NCBI RefSeq assembly: GCF_022664535.1
Contig: NZ_JAKUJY010000001.1
Span: forward strand, 248,001 to 312,000
DNA length: 64,000 nucleotides
Origin: Sphingobium trunci
Lineage (GTDB): Bacteria > Pseudomonadota > Alphaproteobacteria > Sphingomonadales > Sphingomonadaceae
Reading direction: 5' to 3'
This document shows positions 27,388 to 36,117 of the stretch, piece after piece (within the stretch, counting starts at the first letter, position 1; each line of letters opens with the position of its first letter). The notes under the pieces are model-generated. The model was not told the DNA's origin and made no database searches. It was given only the letters and a program-made list of their open reading frames with translations. A program made the translations under genes and the position numbers.

Positions 27388-28676
27388 CAGGCCAGCATGC
27401 CGATCGGGTTTTCGACCAGTTCCTTGAAGACCTGCATCAGGCGCGCGCCGTCGGCGCCGTCGATCGCGCGATGGTCGAAGCTGCCGGTCGCCGACATGAC
27501 GGTCGCGATCTGGAGCGAGTCATCGATGACGAACGGACGCTTCTCGCCCGCGCCGATCGCCAGGATCATGCCCTGCGGCGGGTTGATGACGGCTTCGAAC
27601 TGCTTGATGCCGAACATGCCCATGTTCGACAGCGAAGCGGTGCCGCCCTGATATTCCTCCGGCTTCAGCTTGCCGTCCTTGGCGCGAGCGGCCAGATCCT
27701 TCATCTCGGTGGAGATGGCGGCCACGCCCTTGCCGTCCGCGCCGGTCACGATCGGGGTGATCAGCCCGCCGGGGATCGACACCGCCACCGAAATATCGGC
27801 ACGCTTGAACTGCAGCATCTGGTCGCCCGCGAACTGGACGTTGCATTCCGGCACCTGGATCAGCGCCACGCCGAGCGCCTTGATCAGCAGGTCGTTGACC
27901 GAAAGCTTGACGTTGCGCGAGGCGAGGCCCGCATTCAGCTCGCCCCGCAGCTTCAGCAGCTTGTCGAGCTGCACGTCCACGGTCAGGTAGATATGCGGCA
28001 CCTGCTGCTTGGACTCGGTCAGGCGGCGGGCAATGGTCTTGCGCATGCCGTTGAGCTTGATGACCTCGTGCGGAATGCCGAAATCCTGCGCGGCGGCCGC
28101 GACAGGAACCGGAGCGGCAGCGGGCGTGGCAGCGGGAGCCGGGGCCTGGGCAGCGGGCGCAGCGCCCTCCAGATCCGCCTTCACGACACGGCCGCTCGGG
28201 CCGGAACCCGCGACCGTGCTGAGATCGATCCCCTTCGCTTCGGCCAGGCGGCGGGCCAGCGGGCTGGCCTTCACCCGCTCATCCGCATCCGCCTTCGCGG
28301 GAACGGCATCGGCCTTGGGCGCGGGCGCGGCGGGCGCAGCCGCCTCCACCTTCGCAGGAACCGGCGCCTTGGCTGGAACCGGATCGGCCTTGGGCGCGGA
28401 AGCCCCGCCAGCGGCCGCGGTCGCCACATCCTCGCCTTCCTCGGCGATGACGGCGATCACGGTGCCGACCTTCACGCCTTCGGTCCCTTCCGACACCAGT
28501 ATCTTGACCACCACGCCCTCGTCCACGGCTTCGAATTCCATCGTCGCCTTGTCCGTCTCGATCTCGGCCAGCAGATCACCGGACGAAACGGTGTCGCCTT
28601 CCTTCACGAGCCACTTCGCCAGAGTCCCTTCTTCCATGGTAGGGGACAGGGCTGGCATCTGGATCGTTTTGCTCAT
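27387..28676 (-). CDS. pdhC: Pyruvate dehydrogenase E2, dihydrolipoamide acetyltransferase
   Basis: This is the core acetyltransferase of the pyruvate dehydrogenase complex, 429 residues. It has one lipoyl domain ([17 protein letters not shown] start; lipoyl Lys about residue 43 in [10 protein letters not shown]), then a long Ala/Pro-rich linker. A peripheral-subunit-binding domain follows ([16 protein letters not shown]), then the catalytic domain ending with [11 protein letters not shown] (HxxxDG). The MSKTIQMP start at 28676 fits lipoyl domains. The specificity is taken from the family resemblance and the nearby lpdA. Confidence 0.95.
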   Translation of the reverse strand: MSKTIQMPALSPTMEEGTLAKWLVKEGDTVSSGDLLAEIETDKATMEFEAVDEGVVVKILVSEGTEGVKVGTVIAVIAEEGEDVATAAAGGASAPKADPVPAKAPVPAKVEAAAPAAPAPKADAVPAKADADERVKASPLARRLAEAKGIDLSTVAGSGPSGRVVKADLEGAAPAAQAPAPAATPAAAPVPVAAAAQDFGIPHEVIKLNGMRKTIARRLTESKQQVPHIYLTVDVQLDKLLKLRGELNAGLASRNVKLSVNDLLIKALGVALIQVPECNVQFAGDQMLQFKRADISVAVSIPGGLITPIVTGADGKGVAAISTEMKDLAARAKDGKLKPEEYQGGTASLSNMGMFGIKQFEAVINPPQGMILAIGAGEKRPFVIDDSLQIATVMSATGSFDHRAIDGADGARLMQVFKELVENPIGMLA

Positions 28677-28881
28677 GGGTGGGTGGCCTCTCATCTTTAT
28701 GAAGCGTGTGGCAATGAGAAGCCGTTTCGGCGCTTTGGCCGTAGCGGTCAAGGCCGTCCCTTGCGCCAGCCCCAATAATCCGGCACATTTCACCAGACTG
28801 GTTCAGGCCTAACCATATGGGTTCGCAAAACCAGCCTGACACCCCGGTAAAGGGGCTTTTGGATTACGGATTGGGCAAGCC

Positions 28882-29337
28882 ATGCGGACATATCTGGTTG
28901 TCGTCGACGAGTCGCCCGAGGCGGAAACCGCGCTCCGCTTCGCCGCCCGCCGCGCCGCCAAGACGGCCGGCGCGGTCCGCATTCTCGCGCTCATCCCCCC
29001 CGCCGAATTCGTCCAGTGGGGCGGCGTTCAGGCGACCATGGAGGATGAAGCGCTGCAACGCGCCGAGGCGCTCGTGACCAGCGCGGCCGGCACGCTGACC
29101 GACGAATCCGGCATCCGCCCCAGCATCACCGTGCGGCAGGGCGATCCGGTCACGGTCGTCCGCCGCACCCTGGAGGAGATGGACGATGTCGCGGCGCTGG
29201 TGCTGGGCGCCGCCGCCAGCGGCCCTCCGGGCGTGCTCGTCTCCCACTTCGCGGGCGCGGACGCGGGCAAGCTGCCCTGCCCGATCATGATCATCCCCGG
29301 CGGGCTGGATACCGAATCCATCGACCGGCTGAGTTGA
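28882..29337 (+). CDS. Universal stress protein A family
   Basis: This 151-residue single-domain Usp protein opens with MRTYLVVVDESPEAETALRF, has a hydrophobic core VAALVLGAAASG and ends with CPIMIIPGGLD. The ATP-binding loop GxxGxxxx(S/T) seen in some Usp proteins is only loosely present (GAAASGPPGV). It is divergent from pdhC and lies 15 bases before the convergent rnr stop. The partner or stress is unknown. Confidence 0.85.
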   Translation: MRTYLVVVDESPEAETALRFAARRAAKTAGAVRILALIPPAEFVQWGGVQATMEDEALQRAEALVTSAAGTLTDESGIRPSITVRQGDPVTVVRRTLEEMDDVAALVLGAAASGPPGVLVSHFAGADAGKLPCPIMIIPGGLDTESIDRLS

Positions 29338-29352
29338 CGCCGCCGCAAAGCA

Positions 29353-31662
29353 TCACCGCCGATGCTTGCCCCGTTTCGACCCGATATGCCGGATATTGGC
29401 GGGCCGTCCCCGCCTGGCGCCCGGCCTTGCCCGATCCTTCCTGAAGCTTGGCCGCTGCGGCAGCGCATCGGGCAGTTCGAAGCGTAGCGCCCCATTGATC
29501 GGGTCCGCCTCCGCCAGCCGCAACTGCAACCGCTGCCCCACCGTGTAACGATCGCCGCTCTCCACGCCCTCCAGAGCGCGCCCGGCTTCGTCATAGAAGA
29601 AGCGCTCGTCGCCCAGCGTCGACACCGGCACCAGCCCGTCGCCGCCCAGCCCCTCGACCGTCGCGAAGAAGCCGAAACTCTGTACCCCGGTGATCCGCGC
29701 CTCAACCAGATCGCCGACATGCGCCGCCAGGAAGGCCGCGACATAGCGGTCGATCGTCTCGCGCTCCGCCTCCATCGCCCGCCGCTCATGGCCGCTGATC
29801 ATTTCCCCGACGCGGCCCATATTCTCCATGTCCTCGCCGGAGAGCGAGGACCGGTCCGGGATCGCGCCGCCCTTGGGCGCTGGCAGTTCCAGACCATAGG
29901 CGCCCACCAGCGCCCGATGCACCAGCAGGTCGGAATAACGCCGGATCGGCGAGGTGAAATGGGCGTAGGAACCCAATGCCAGACCGAAATGCCCCTCATT
30001 CTGCGGGGTATAATAGGCCTGGGTCTGGCTGCGCAGGATCTGCTCCATGATCTGCGGCTTTTCCTCGGCGTCCCCGACCCGCTCGATCAGGCGGTTGAAG
30101 GTCGCGGGCTTCACCACCTGCCCCAGCGCAAACTCGATGTCGAAGGTCGCCAGATAGTCCTTCAGCGCCACCAGCTTGTCCCTGCTCGGCGGTTCATGCA
30201 CGCGATACATGACCGGCGCCTTCTTCTGTTCCAGCGCCTTGGCCGCCGCCACGTTCGCGGCGATCATATAATCCTCGATCAGCATATGCGCGTCGAGCCG
30301 CTCGCGCACCGCGACGCTGACGATCTTGCCATATTCGTCCAGCACCACCCGCCGCTCCGGCAGGTCGAGCGCCAGCGGCTCGCGCTTCTCCCGCGCCTTG
30401 CGCAGCAAGGCCCAGCATGCCCAGAGCGGCTTCAGCGCCTCGTCCAGCAGCGGCTCCTCACGCGTGCCGTCGATGGCCGCCTGCGCATCCTCATAGGCCA
30501 GCACCGCCGCCACCCGGATCACAGCGCGGGAAAAGCGCCAGCTTTTCACCTTGCCCGACGCGTCGAGCACGAGATGACAGGCCATCGCCGCCCGGTCCTG
30601 CCCTTCGCGCAACGAACATATGTCGGATGATAGCTGGTGCGGCAGCATCGGCACGACCAGATCGGGGAAATAGACGCTGTTCCCGCGCTTCCTCGCCTCC
30701 CGGTCCAGCGCGCTTCCCGGCCGCACATAATAGCTGACGTCCGCGATCGCGACGATCGCCTTGTAGCCGCCCGCATTGGCCGGATCGTCATCCGGCGCGG
30801 CCCAGACCGCATCGTCATGGTCCCGCGCATCGACAGGATCGATCGCGACGATCGGCAGATGCCGCAGATCCTCGCGCTTTTCCTCATGCAGCGGCAGCCT
30901 GGAAGCCGTCACCGCCTCCTCCTCCACCCGCTCGGAAAAGACATGCGGAATGCCATGTTTGTGAATGGCGATCAGGCTGAAACTGCGCGGCGCGAAGGGA
31001 TCGCCCAGGATATCCGTCACCCGCGCCGTGATGCGCGGCGGGCGCCCCACCGGCTCGGCCAGCACCAGATCGCCCTTCTTCGCGGTCCCCGCATCCGAAA
31101 TCGGCGTATCCCGCCTGATCCGCTTGTCGACCGGCCGCAGCCACAGCTTGCCGCCTTCCCCTTCCTCGACCACGCCCAGCAATTCCTCGCTGGCCTTGGC
31201 GAGCTTCTTCATGGGATGCGCGACCCAGCCGCGCCCGGCCTCTTCCGTCCGCGCCAAAATCCGGTCGCCGATGGTCAGAGCACCCCGCTTGCCGCGCTCC
31301 ACCACGCGCAGGCGCGGCGCGGGCTGCCCCTCCGCCTCCCAACGCTCCGGCGTCGCGATCAGGGTGGTGTCGTCGATATCGACGATCCGCAGCACCGTGA
31401 CCTTGGGCACGCCCCCCATCTTGTGGAAGGCCCGCGCCGGGCCGATATCGATCAGCCCCTCATCGGCCATGTCCTTGAGCAGCGCCTTGAGCGCGATCTT
31501 CTCCGCGCCCTTCAGGCCGAATGCCTTGGCAATCTCCCGCTTGCCCGCGGGCTGGTCCGAGCCGGTGATGAAATCCATCACCTGTTCGCGCGTCGGGAAA
31601 CCGGCGGGCCGCGTCTTGCTTCGGGATGAGGCGGATGTCTTCTGCTTTTCGGTCGATGCCAT
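29353..31662 (-). CDS. rnr: Ribonuclease R
   Basis: This is a 3'-5' exoribonuclease that degrades structured RNA. The 769-residue protein has an N-terminal helix-turn-helix region (REIAKAFGLKGAEKIALKAL), cold-shock-like domains and the RNB catalytic domain. The catalytic acids lie in IDPVDARDHDDAVWA, followed by MLPHQLSSDICSL and SYAHFTSPIRRYSDLLVHRA. An S1 domain (GDLVEARITGVQSFGFFATV) and a basic tail complete it. The ATG at 31662 begins MASTEKQ. It is isolated in its own transcription unit. Confidence 0.96.
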   Translation of the reverse strand: MASTEKQKTSASSRSKTRPAGFPTREQVMDFITGSDQPAGKREIAKAFGLKGAEKIALKALLKDMADEGLIDIGPARAFHKMGGVPKVTVLRIVDIDDTTLIATPERWEAEGQPAPRLRVVERGKRGALTIGDRILARTEEAGRGWVAHPMKKLAKASEELLGVVEEGEGGKLWLRPVDKRIRRDTPISDAGTAKKGDLVLAEPVGRPPRITARVTDILGDPFAPRSFSLIAIHKHGIPHVFSERVEEEAVTASRLPLHEEKREDLRHLPIVAIDPVDARDHDDAVWAAPDDDPANAGGYKAIVAIADVSYYVRPGSALDREARKRGNSVYFPDLVVPMLPHQLSSDICSLREGQDRAAMACHLVLDASGKVKSWRFSRAVIRVAAVLAYEDAQAAIDGTREEPLLDEALKPLWACWALLRKAREKREPLALDLPERRVVLDEYGKIVSVAVRERLDAHMLIEDYMIAANVAAAKALEQKKAPVMYRVHEPPSRDKLVALKDYLATFDIEFALGQVVKPATFNRLIERVGDAEEKPQIMEQILRSQTQAYYTPQNEGHFGLALGSYAHFTSPIRRYSDLLVHRALVGAYGLELPAPKGGAIPDRSSLSGEDMENMGRVGEMISGHERRAMEAERETIDRYVAAFLAAHVGDLVEARITGVQSFGFFATVEGLGGDGLVPVSTLGDERFFYDEAGRALEGVESGDRYTVGQRLQLRLAEADPINGALRFELPDALPQRPSFRKDRARPGARRGRPANIRHIGSKRGKHRR

Positions 31663-31875
31663 GGATAAGGCTATAGGCAGCCCGGCCCCGCCGCGCCAGT
31701 GCCCTCCCGGCGGGCGCGGCGCCATAATCGGATGAATTTCTTTTCATCTCCCCGCCACGCCCCTGACGCGGGCGCCGGAGCATTGTGAAACCTGCCGGAG
31801 GGGGAGGAACGAACACCCTGGCGGCAGATGCACCATATCCATTCCCGGACCTGCGGGATTCATGGAGTAAAGAAA

Positions 31876-32361
31876 ATGCTATATGCTCGCAAATTGCCCG
31901 TCCTTGCACTGGCATCTCTTTCACTGGCATCCGGCCTGCTTCTGGCCGGAGCCGCATCAGCCGCGCCGCCCGTCAAGGCGGCTCCCGCCGCAGCAACAAC
32001 CCACGGCACCGCGCCGAAAGCCAAGCCGAAGACAGCCATGCCCATGGCCGCCAAACCTGCCGCTGCCGCTGCCAAGCCAACCACTACCGGCAAGCTCACG
32101 GCCAAGGCCGTCGCCGTTCCGGCCAAGCCGGCCGTGGCCGCGAAGCCGCTCGTGGCAGCCAAGCCTGTCCCGGCCGCACAGCCTGTAGTGGCCGCAAAGC
32201 CGGTCACAGCCACGAAGCCCATGACGGCCGCAAAGCCGATGATGGCCGCAAAGCCCGGCGCAGCGCCCCGCATGGTCCGCGCCCGCCTCAGCAACGGCAA
32301 GATGGTCACCTATAATTGCAGCCTGCCCGGCAATCAGAACAAGACCGCCTGCAAGGCTTGA
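31876..32361 (+). CDS. Secreted Ala/Lys/Pro-rich repeat protein
   Basis: I do not recognise a family. From ATG 31876 (GGAGTAAAGAAA upstream) there is a Sec signal peptide (LPVLALASLSLASGLLLAGA) and a low-complexity Ala/Lys/Pro body. Residues 83-124 are seven tandem hexapeptides of the form A(K/Q)PxxA. The small C-terminal end, VRARLSNGKMVTYNCSLPG to ACKA, has two Cys residues. This composition suggests an extended polyproline-type spacer in the periplasm or envelope. It is a single-gene unit divergent from rnr. Confidence 0.65.
   Translation: MLYARKLPVLALASLSLASGLLLAGAASAAPPVKAAPAAATTHGTAPKAKPKTAMPMAAKPAAAAAKPTTTGKLTAKAVAVPAKPAVAAKPLVAAKPVPAAQPVVAAKPVTATKPMTAAKPMMAAKPGAAPRMVRARLSNGKMVTYNCSLPGNQNKTACKA
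32122..32247 (+). repeat. Seven tandem 18-bp units inside the Ala/Lys/Pro protein
   Basis: The codons for residues 83-124 form seven diverged 18-base units, each encoding AKPxxA or a near variant (for example AKPAVA, AKPLVA, AKPVPA, AQPVVA). Copies differ mainly at the fourth and fifth codons, so the array is old rather than freshly expanded. It could still change unit number by slippage. Confidence 0.65.
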
Positions 32362-32388
32362 ACCGGGAAGATCGAAGTTTCCCTCTAA

Positions 32389-32417
32389 AATGGCCGTCGG
32401 CGCGACCGGCGGCCATT
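32389..32417 (-). terminator. Hairpin terminator of the MOSC gene
   Basis: AATGGCCG at 32389-32396 pairs with CGGCCATT at 32410-32417. On the minus strand the stem runs straight into TTTTA, about 10 bases past the MOSC stop. It sits in the convergent gap after the repeat-protein gene, so it may serve both. Confidence 0.5.
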
Positions 32418-32422
32418 GCCGG

Positions 32423-33085
32423 TTAACGATTGGCGAGCTTGCCCGCCCGTTCTCGCCAGGCGTCCGCCAGCACCGGCATGTTCGCCAGCGCCCGCACCGC
32501 ATCCGGCTCGCTCTTGTGCCCGCCAGCGATCAGCAGGCGGAACAGGCGCGCAATCGGCCAGTCCGGCAAGGGCCGTTCCAGCAATTCCATCCGCGCCCCT
32601 GCCCCTCCTTCCGCCTCGCCTTCGCGGATCACGCGGAAATAGATGCCGCAACGCGCCGTCTTCACGATCGTCGCCATCACGTCCCGCTCGCCGAAACGAT
32701 GGTCCAGCTTCCAGCAGGGCTGCCGTCCGTGGCTTGCCTCCAGGATCGCACTGCCCAGCGAAAAGCGGTCCCCCAGGCACAAATCTTCCTCGGTCATCCC
32801 GCGCGAGGCGATATTCTCGCCAAAGGCGCCCGGCGCGTCGAGCAGGGGATGCCCCGGCTTGCGGTCCCGCCACCAGCCATAATGATCCTGCGGATAGAGG
32901 TGGATCGCCTTGTCCCAGCCGCCATGAAACACCTTGTCGGCTACCGCATCGCCCTCCAGCCCCAGCCAGCCGATCCGCACCGGCCCCTCGACCGGTTTCT
33001 TGGCGATGGCGCTATATTCGCCGTCCCGGAACGGCATCGGCTTACCGGTCAGCAAGGCTTCGACGGTCATGAACGGCATGGTCAT
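32423..33085 (-). CDS. MOSC-domain protein (YiiM-like)
   Basis: This is a molybdenum-cofactor-sulfurase C-terminal (MOSC) domain protein of about 220 residues. It has VRIGWLGLEGDAVADKVFHG, GWDKAIHLYPQDHYGWW and FGENIASRGMTEEDLCLGD. The conserved Cys is in HGRQPCWKLDHRF, as in YiiM/YuaD relatives that reduce N-hydroxylated compounds. Three ATGs (33085, 33079, 33070) are near the start and none has a clear Shine-Dalgarno; I used the first. The substrate is unknown. Confidence 0.88.
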   Translation of the reverse strand: MTMPFMTVEALLTGKPMPFRDGEYSAIAKKPVEGPVRIGWLGLEGDAVADKVFHGGWDKAIHLYPQDHYGWWRDRKPGHPLLDAPGAFGENIASRGMTEEDLCLGDRFSLGSAILEASHGRQPCWKLDHRFGERDVMATIVKTARCGIYFRVIREGEAEGGAGARMELLERPLPDWPIARLFRLLIAGGHKSEPDAVRALANMPVLADAWRERAGKLANR

Positions 33086-33142
33086 GGCACCGTCTTGCCA
33101 TGAACGCAGGCGATTGACCAACGCCAGTCGCGGGAAGGCGGC

Positions 33143-33242
33143 CTGAGGGATTGTCTGGAAATGCGCGGAAGGGCGCTTTGGAAAGCCGCACCGGCCCACA
33201 GGTGCGGATGCGTCAAGGGCGCATGTCCAGACACTCTCTCAG
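33143..33242. repeat. Imperfect inverted repeat with AAATGCGC core (copy 2)
   Basis: A 24-base arm at 33143-33166 (CTGAGGGATTGTCTGG then AAATGCGC) is matched by its complement at 33219-33242 with a few mismatches. Inside are AAATGCGC-GGAAGG-GCGCTTT, the same core as at 14654 and 48323 but inverted, and a smaller CCGCACC/GGTGCGG hairpin. The right arm reaches into the stop codon of the downstream minus-strand gene. Confidence 0.6.
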
Positions 33243-33457
33243 CCGGGCGTCAGTTCCGACCCCAGTTTCAACACCTGGCTGCCGCTGTCGGTCGTCACCA
33301 GATAGGCCGGATTCCGGCTGGACCCGTTGCGGCGGATCACCGCCCCTTCGATCCGGCGTTCGACATGCCGGTCGAACCGTTCGGCAACCCTTCCACGGCC
33401 GACGCCCTGCCCCCAGTTCCACTTGACCCTCGCTCCTTTGCGAAAGCTCTCGGTCAT
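33239..33457 (-). CDS. Small TUDOR-like (DUF2945 / Hva1) protein
   Basis: This 72-residue soluble protein begins MTESFRKGARVKWNWGQGVG and ends with NPAYLVTTDSGSQVLKLGSE. This is the pattern of the Hva1_TUDOR (DUF2945) family: a KGxxVxW start and a YLV(x)S(x)(S/K) end. Known members are very small and of unclear role. The Shine-Dalgarno AGGAGAGAA precedes the ATG. An inverted repeat overlaps its stop. Confidence 0.75.
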   Translation of the reverse strand: MTESFRKGARVKWNWGQGVGRGRVAERFDRHVERRIEGAVIRRNGSSRNPAYLVTTDSGSQVLKLGSELTPG

Positions 33458-33579
33458 CTCGACATTCTCTCCTGATGGGGCAACCGCGCCGGCCGGTTCG
33501 CCGTGCCGACCTCTGCAAAATTCCCGATCGCGTTTAGGGTTCCCTTGGGTTTTTCGATTGCCTGCGTTAAGGGCGGCGC

Positions 33580-34758
33580 ATGGATGTAAAGGGGCTTCGC
33601 GTCGCGCTCTTCAGCGGCAATTACAATTATGTGCGCGATGGAGCCAACCAGGCGCTCAATCGCTTCGTCGGCTATCTGCTGCGGCAGGGGGCCGCGGTGC
33701 GCGTCTATTCCCCCACCACCGACACCCCCGCCTTCGAGCCGGCGGGCGATCTGGTGAGCGCGCCCTCCTTTCCGGTCCCCGGCCGCCGCGAATATCGGAT
33801 TCCCTACCGTATGTCGGGAGCCGTCCGCCGCGACCTGGCGACCTTCCGCCCCAATCTGGTCCATGTCTCCAGCCCCGATCCGCTCGGCCATCGCGCCGTT
33901 GCCTGGGCGCGCCATCACGGCCTGCCCGCCGTCGCCTCGGTCCACACGCGGTTCGAAACCTATCCGCGCTATTACGGCCTCGCCTTCCTCGAGCCGGTGA
34001 TCGAATCGCTCCTGCGCCGCTTCTACCGCCGCTGCGACGCCATCGTCGCGCCGTCCGAATCCATGGCCCAACTGCTGCGCGAACAGCGCATGAGCTATGA
34101 TGTCGGCATCTGGACCCGCGGCATCGACCGGGACATCTTCAACCCCGGCCGCCGCGACACGGGCTGGCGCCAGTCGCTGGGGATCGCGGACGATGAACCG
34201 GTCATCGGCTTCATCGGCCGTCTGGTGATGGAAAAGGGGCTGGACGTCTTTTCCGACGCGATCGACCAGCTCGCTGCCAGGAACATCCGCCACAAGGTGC
34301 TGGTGGTCGGCGAAGGCCCGGCCCGCATATGGTTCGAAAACCGCCTGCCCGACGCGGTCTTCACCGGCTTCCAGAAAGGCCCGGACCTGGGCCGCGCGGT
34401 CTCCAGCATGGACCTGCTGTTCAACCCCAGCGTCACCGAAACCTTCGGCAATGTGACGCTCGAAGCCATGGCCTGCGGCCTTCCCACCGTCGCCGCCCGC
34501 GCCACCGGCAGCGAAAGCCTCGTCACCGAAGGCGTCACCGGCCGCCTGATCCGCCCCGGCGCGATCACCGCCTTTGCCGATGCGCTGGCCGCCTATTGCA
34601 CCGATCCCGCCGCCCGCGCCGCCGCCGGCGCCGCCGCGATGCGGCAGGCGGAAAGCTATGGCTGGGACCAGGTGAACCAGGCCCTGGTCGACACCTATGT
34701 CCGCGTCATACGCCAGCGCGAACATGGCGCGCTGGTGCGGTCCAGCCCGGTTCCTTGA
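33580..34758 (+). CDS. Family 4 (GT4) glycosyltransferase, mannosyltransferase-like
   Basis: This is a 392-residue GT-B fold glycosyltransferase. The N-terminus VALFSGNYNYVRDGANQALN is the usual donor-side Gly-rich start. The C-terminal domain has GFIGRLVMEKGLDVF and the ETFGNVTLEAMACGLPTVAA motif (E-x7-E), which binds the nucleotide sugar. It resembles GDP-mannose-dependent alpha-mannosyltransferases that glycosylate lipids; the acceptor is unknown. It is upstream of rarA on the same strand, with no obvious functional link. Confidence 0.88.
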   Translation: MDVKGLRVALFSGNYNYVRDGANQALNRFVGYLLRQGAAVRVYSPTTDTPAFEPAGDLVSAPSFPVPGRREYRIPYRMSGAVRRDLATFRPNLVHVSSPDPLGHRAVAWARHHGLPAVASVHTRFETYPRYYGLAFLEPVIESLLRRFYRRCDAIVAPSESMAQLLREQRMSYDVGIWTRGIDRDIFNPGRRDTGWRQSLGIADDEPVIGFIGRLVMEKGLDVFSDAIDQLAARNIRHKVLVVGEGPARIWFENRLPDAVFTGFQKGPDLGRAVSSMDLLFNPSVTETFGNVTLEAMACGLPTVAARATGSESLVTEGVTGRLIRPGAITAFADALAAYCTDPAARAAAGAAAMRQAESYGWDQVNQALVDTYVRVIRQREHGALVRSSPVP

Positions 34759-34803
34759 CCAAAGCCTTTCCCTCCATGCCAAAGCCTTCCTATATCAGGG
34801 TCG

Positions 34804-36117
34804 ATGGCTGATCTTTTCGCTCCCGACGACCTGCCCGCCACCCCTCCGGCCGACGCCCCGCTGGCGGACAAGCTGCGCCCCCGCACGCTGGCCGATGTCG
34901 TGGGGCAGGATCATCTGACCGGCCCGGACGGTGCGATCGGCCGCATGGTCGCGGCAGGGCGCCTGTCCTCGATCATCCTCTGGGGACCGCCGGGCACGGG
35001 CAAGACCACCATCTCCCGCCTGCTCGCCCACGCCGTGGGAATGCGCTTCGAGCCGATCTCGGCCGTCTTCTCCGGCGTCGCCGACCTCAAAAAAGTCTTC
35101 GCCACCGCCAGGGAACATGCCCGGCGCGGCGAGAAGACGCTGCTCTTCGTGGACGAGATCCACCGCTTCAACCGCGCCCAGCAGGACAGCTTCCTCCCCT
35201 TCGTCGAGGACGGCACCGTCACGCTGGTCGGCGCCACCACCGAAAATCCCAGCTTCGAACTCAACGCAGCGCTTCTCTCCCGCGCTCAGGTGCTGATCCT
35301 CCGTCGCCTCGACGCCGGCGCGCTGGAACAGTTGCTCGACCGTGCCGAAGCCCTGACCGGCCGCCCCCTCCCGCTCGATCCCGCCGCCCGCGAAGCCCTG
35401 CTCGCCAGCGCCGACGGCGACGGCCGCTTCCTGCTGAACCAGGTCGAGACGCTCTATTCGATCGCCATCCCCGAACCGCTCGACCCGGCGGGCCTTTCCG
35501 CCCTGCTCCACCGCCGCGTCGCCGTCTATGACAAGGACCGGGAGGGGCATTACAACCTCATCTCCGCCCTCCACAAAAGCCTGCGCGGCTCCGATCCGCA
35601 GGCCGCGCTTTATTATCTCGCCCGCATGCTGACCGCTGGCGAGGAACCGCTCTACGTCCTGCGCCGCCTCGTCCGCTTCGCGACGGAGGATATCGGCCTT
35701 GCCGACCCGCAGGCCCTCGTCCAGTGCCTCGCCGCCAAGGACACATATGAGTTTCTCGGCTCCCCCGAAGGCGAACTCGCGATCGTTCAGGCCTGCCTCT
35801 ATTGCGCCACCGCGCCTAAATCCAACGCCGCCTATGCCGCGATGAAGTCCGCCTGGAAGTCCGCCCGCGACACCGGATCGCTCATGCCGCCGCAGAATAT
35901 CCTGAACGCCCCCACAAAGCTCATGAAGACCATCGGCTACGGCAAGGGCTATCACTATGACCATGACGCGGCGGACGGCTTTTCCGGCGACGATTACTGG
36001 CCCGAAGAGATGCAGCCGCAGACCTTCTACGCCCCCACCGACCGCGGCTTCGAAGCCCGCATCGCCGAACGCATCGCCTATTGGAACCGCCTGCGGACCG
36101 AACGCAACGCATCATGA
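34804..36117 (+). CDS. rarA: Replication-associated recombination protein RarA
   Basis: This is a AAA+ ATPase of the RarA/MgsA/WRNIP1 family that acts at stalled forks, 437 residues. It has Walker A WGPPGTGKTTISR, Walker B LLFVDEIHRFN, sensor 1 GATTENPSFELN and the C-terminal tetramerisation region (HYNLISALHKSLRGSDPQAA). The Arg finger is likely in the ALLSRAQVLIL segment. It overlaps the next gene by ATGA. Confidence 0.96.
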   Translation: MADLFAPDDLPATPPADAPLADKLRPRTLADVVGQDHLTGPDGAIGRMVAAGRLSSIILWGPPGTGKTTISRLLAHAVGMRFEPISAVFSGVADLKKVFATAREHARRGEKTLLFVDEIHRFNRAQQDSFLPFVEDGTVTLVGATTENPSFELNAALLSRAQVLILRRLDAGALEQLLDRAEALTGRPLPLDPAAREALLASADGDGRFLLNQVETLYSIAIPEPLDPAGLSALLHRRVAVYDKDREGHYNLISALHKSLRGSDPQAALYYLARMLTAGEEPLYVLRRLVRFATEDIGLADPQALVQCLAAKDTYEFLGSPEGELAIVQACLYCATAPKSNAAYAAMKSAWKSARDTGSLMPPQNILNAPTKLMKTIGYGKGYHYDHDAADGFSGDDYWPEEMQPQTFYAPTDRGFEARIAERIAYWNRLRTERNAS

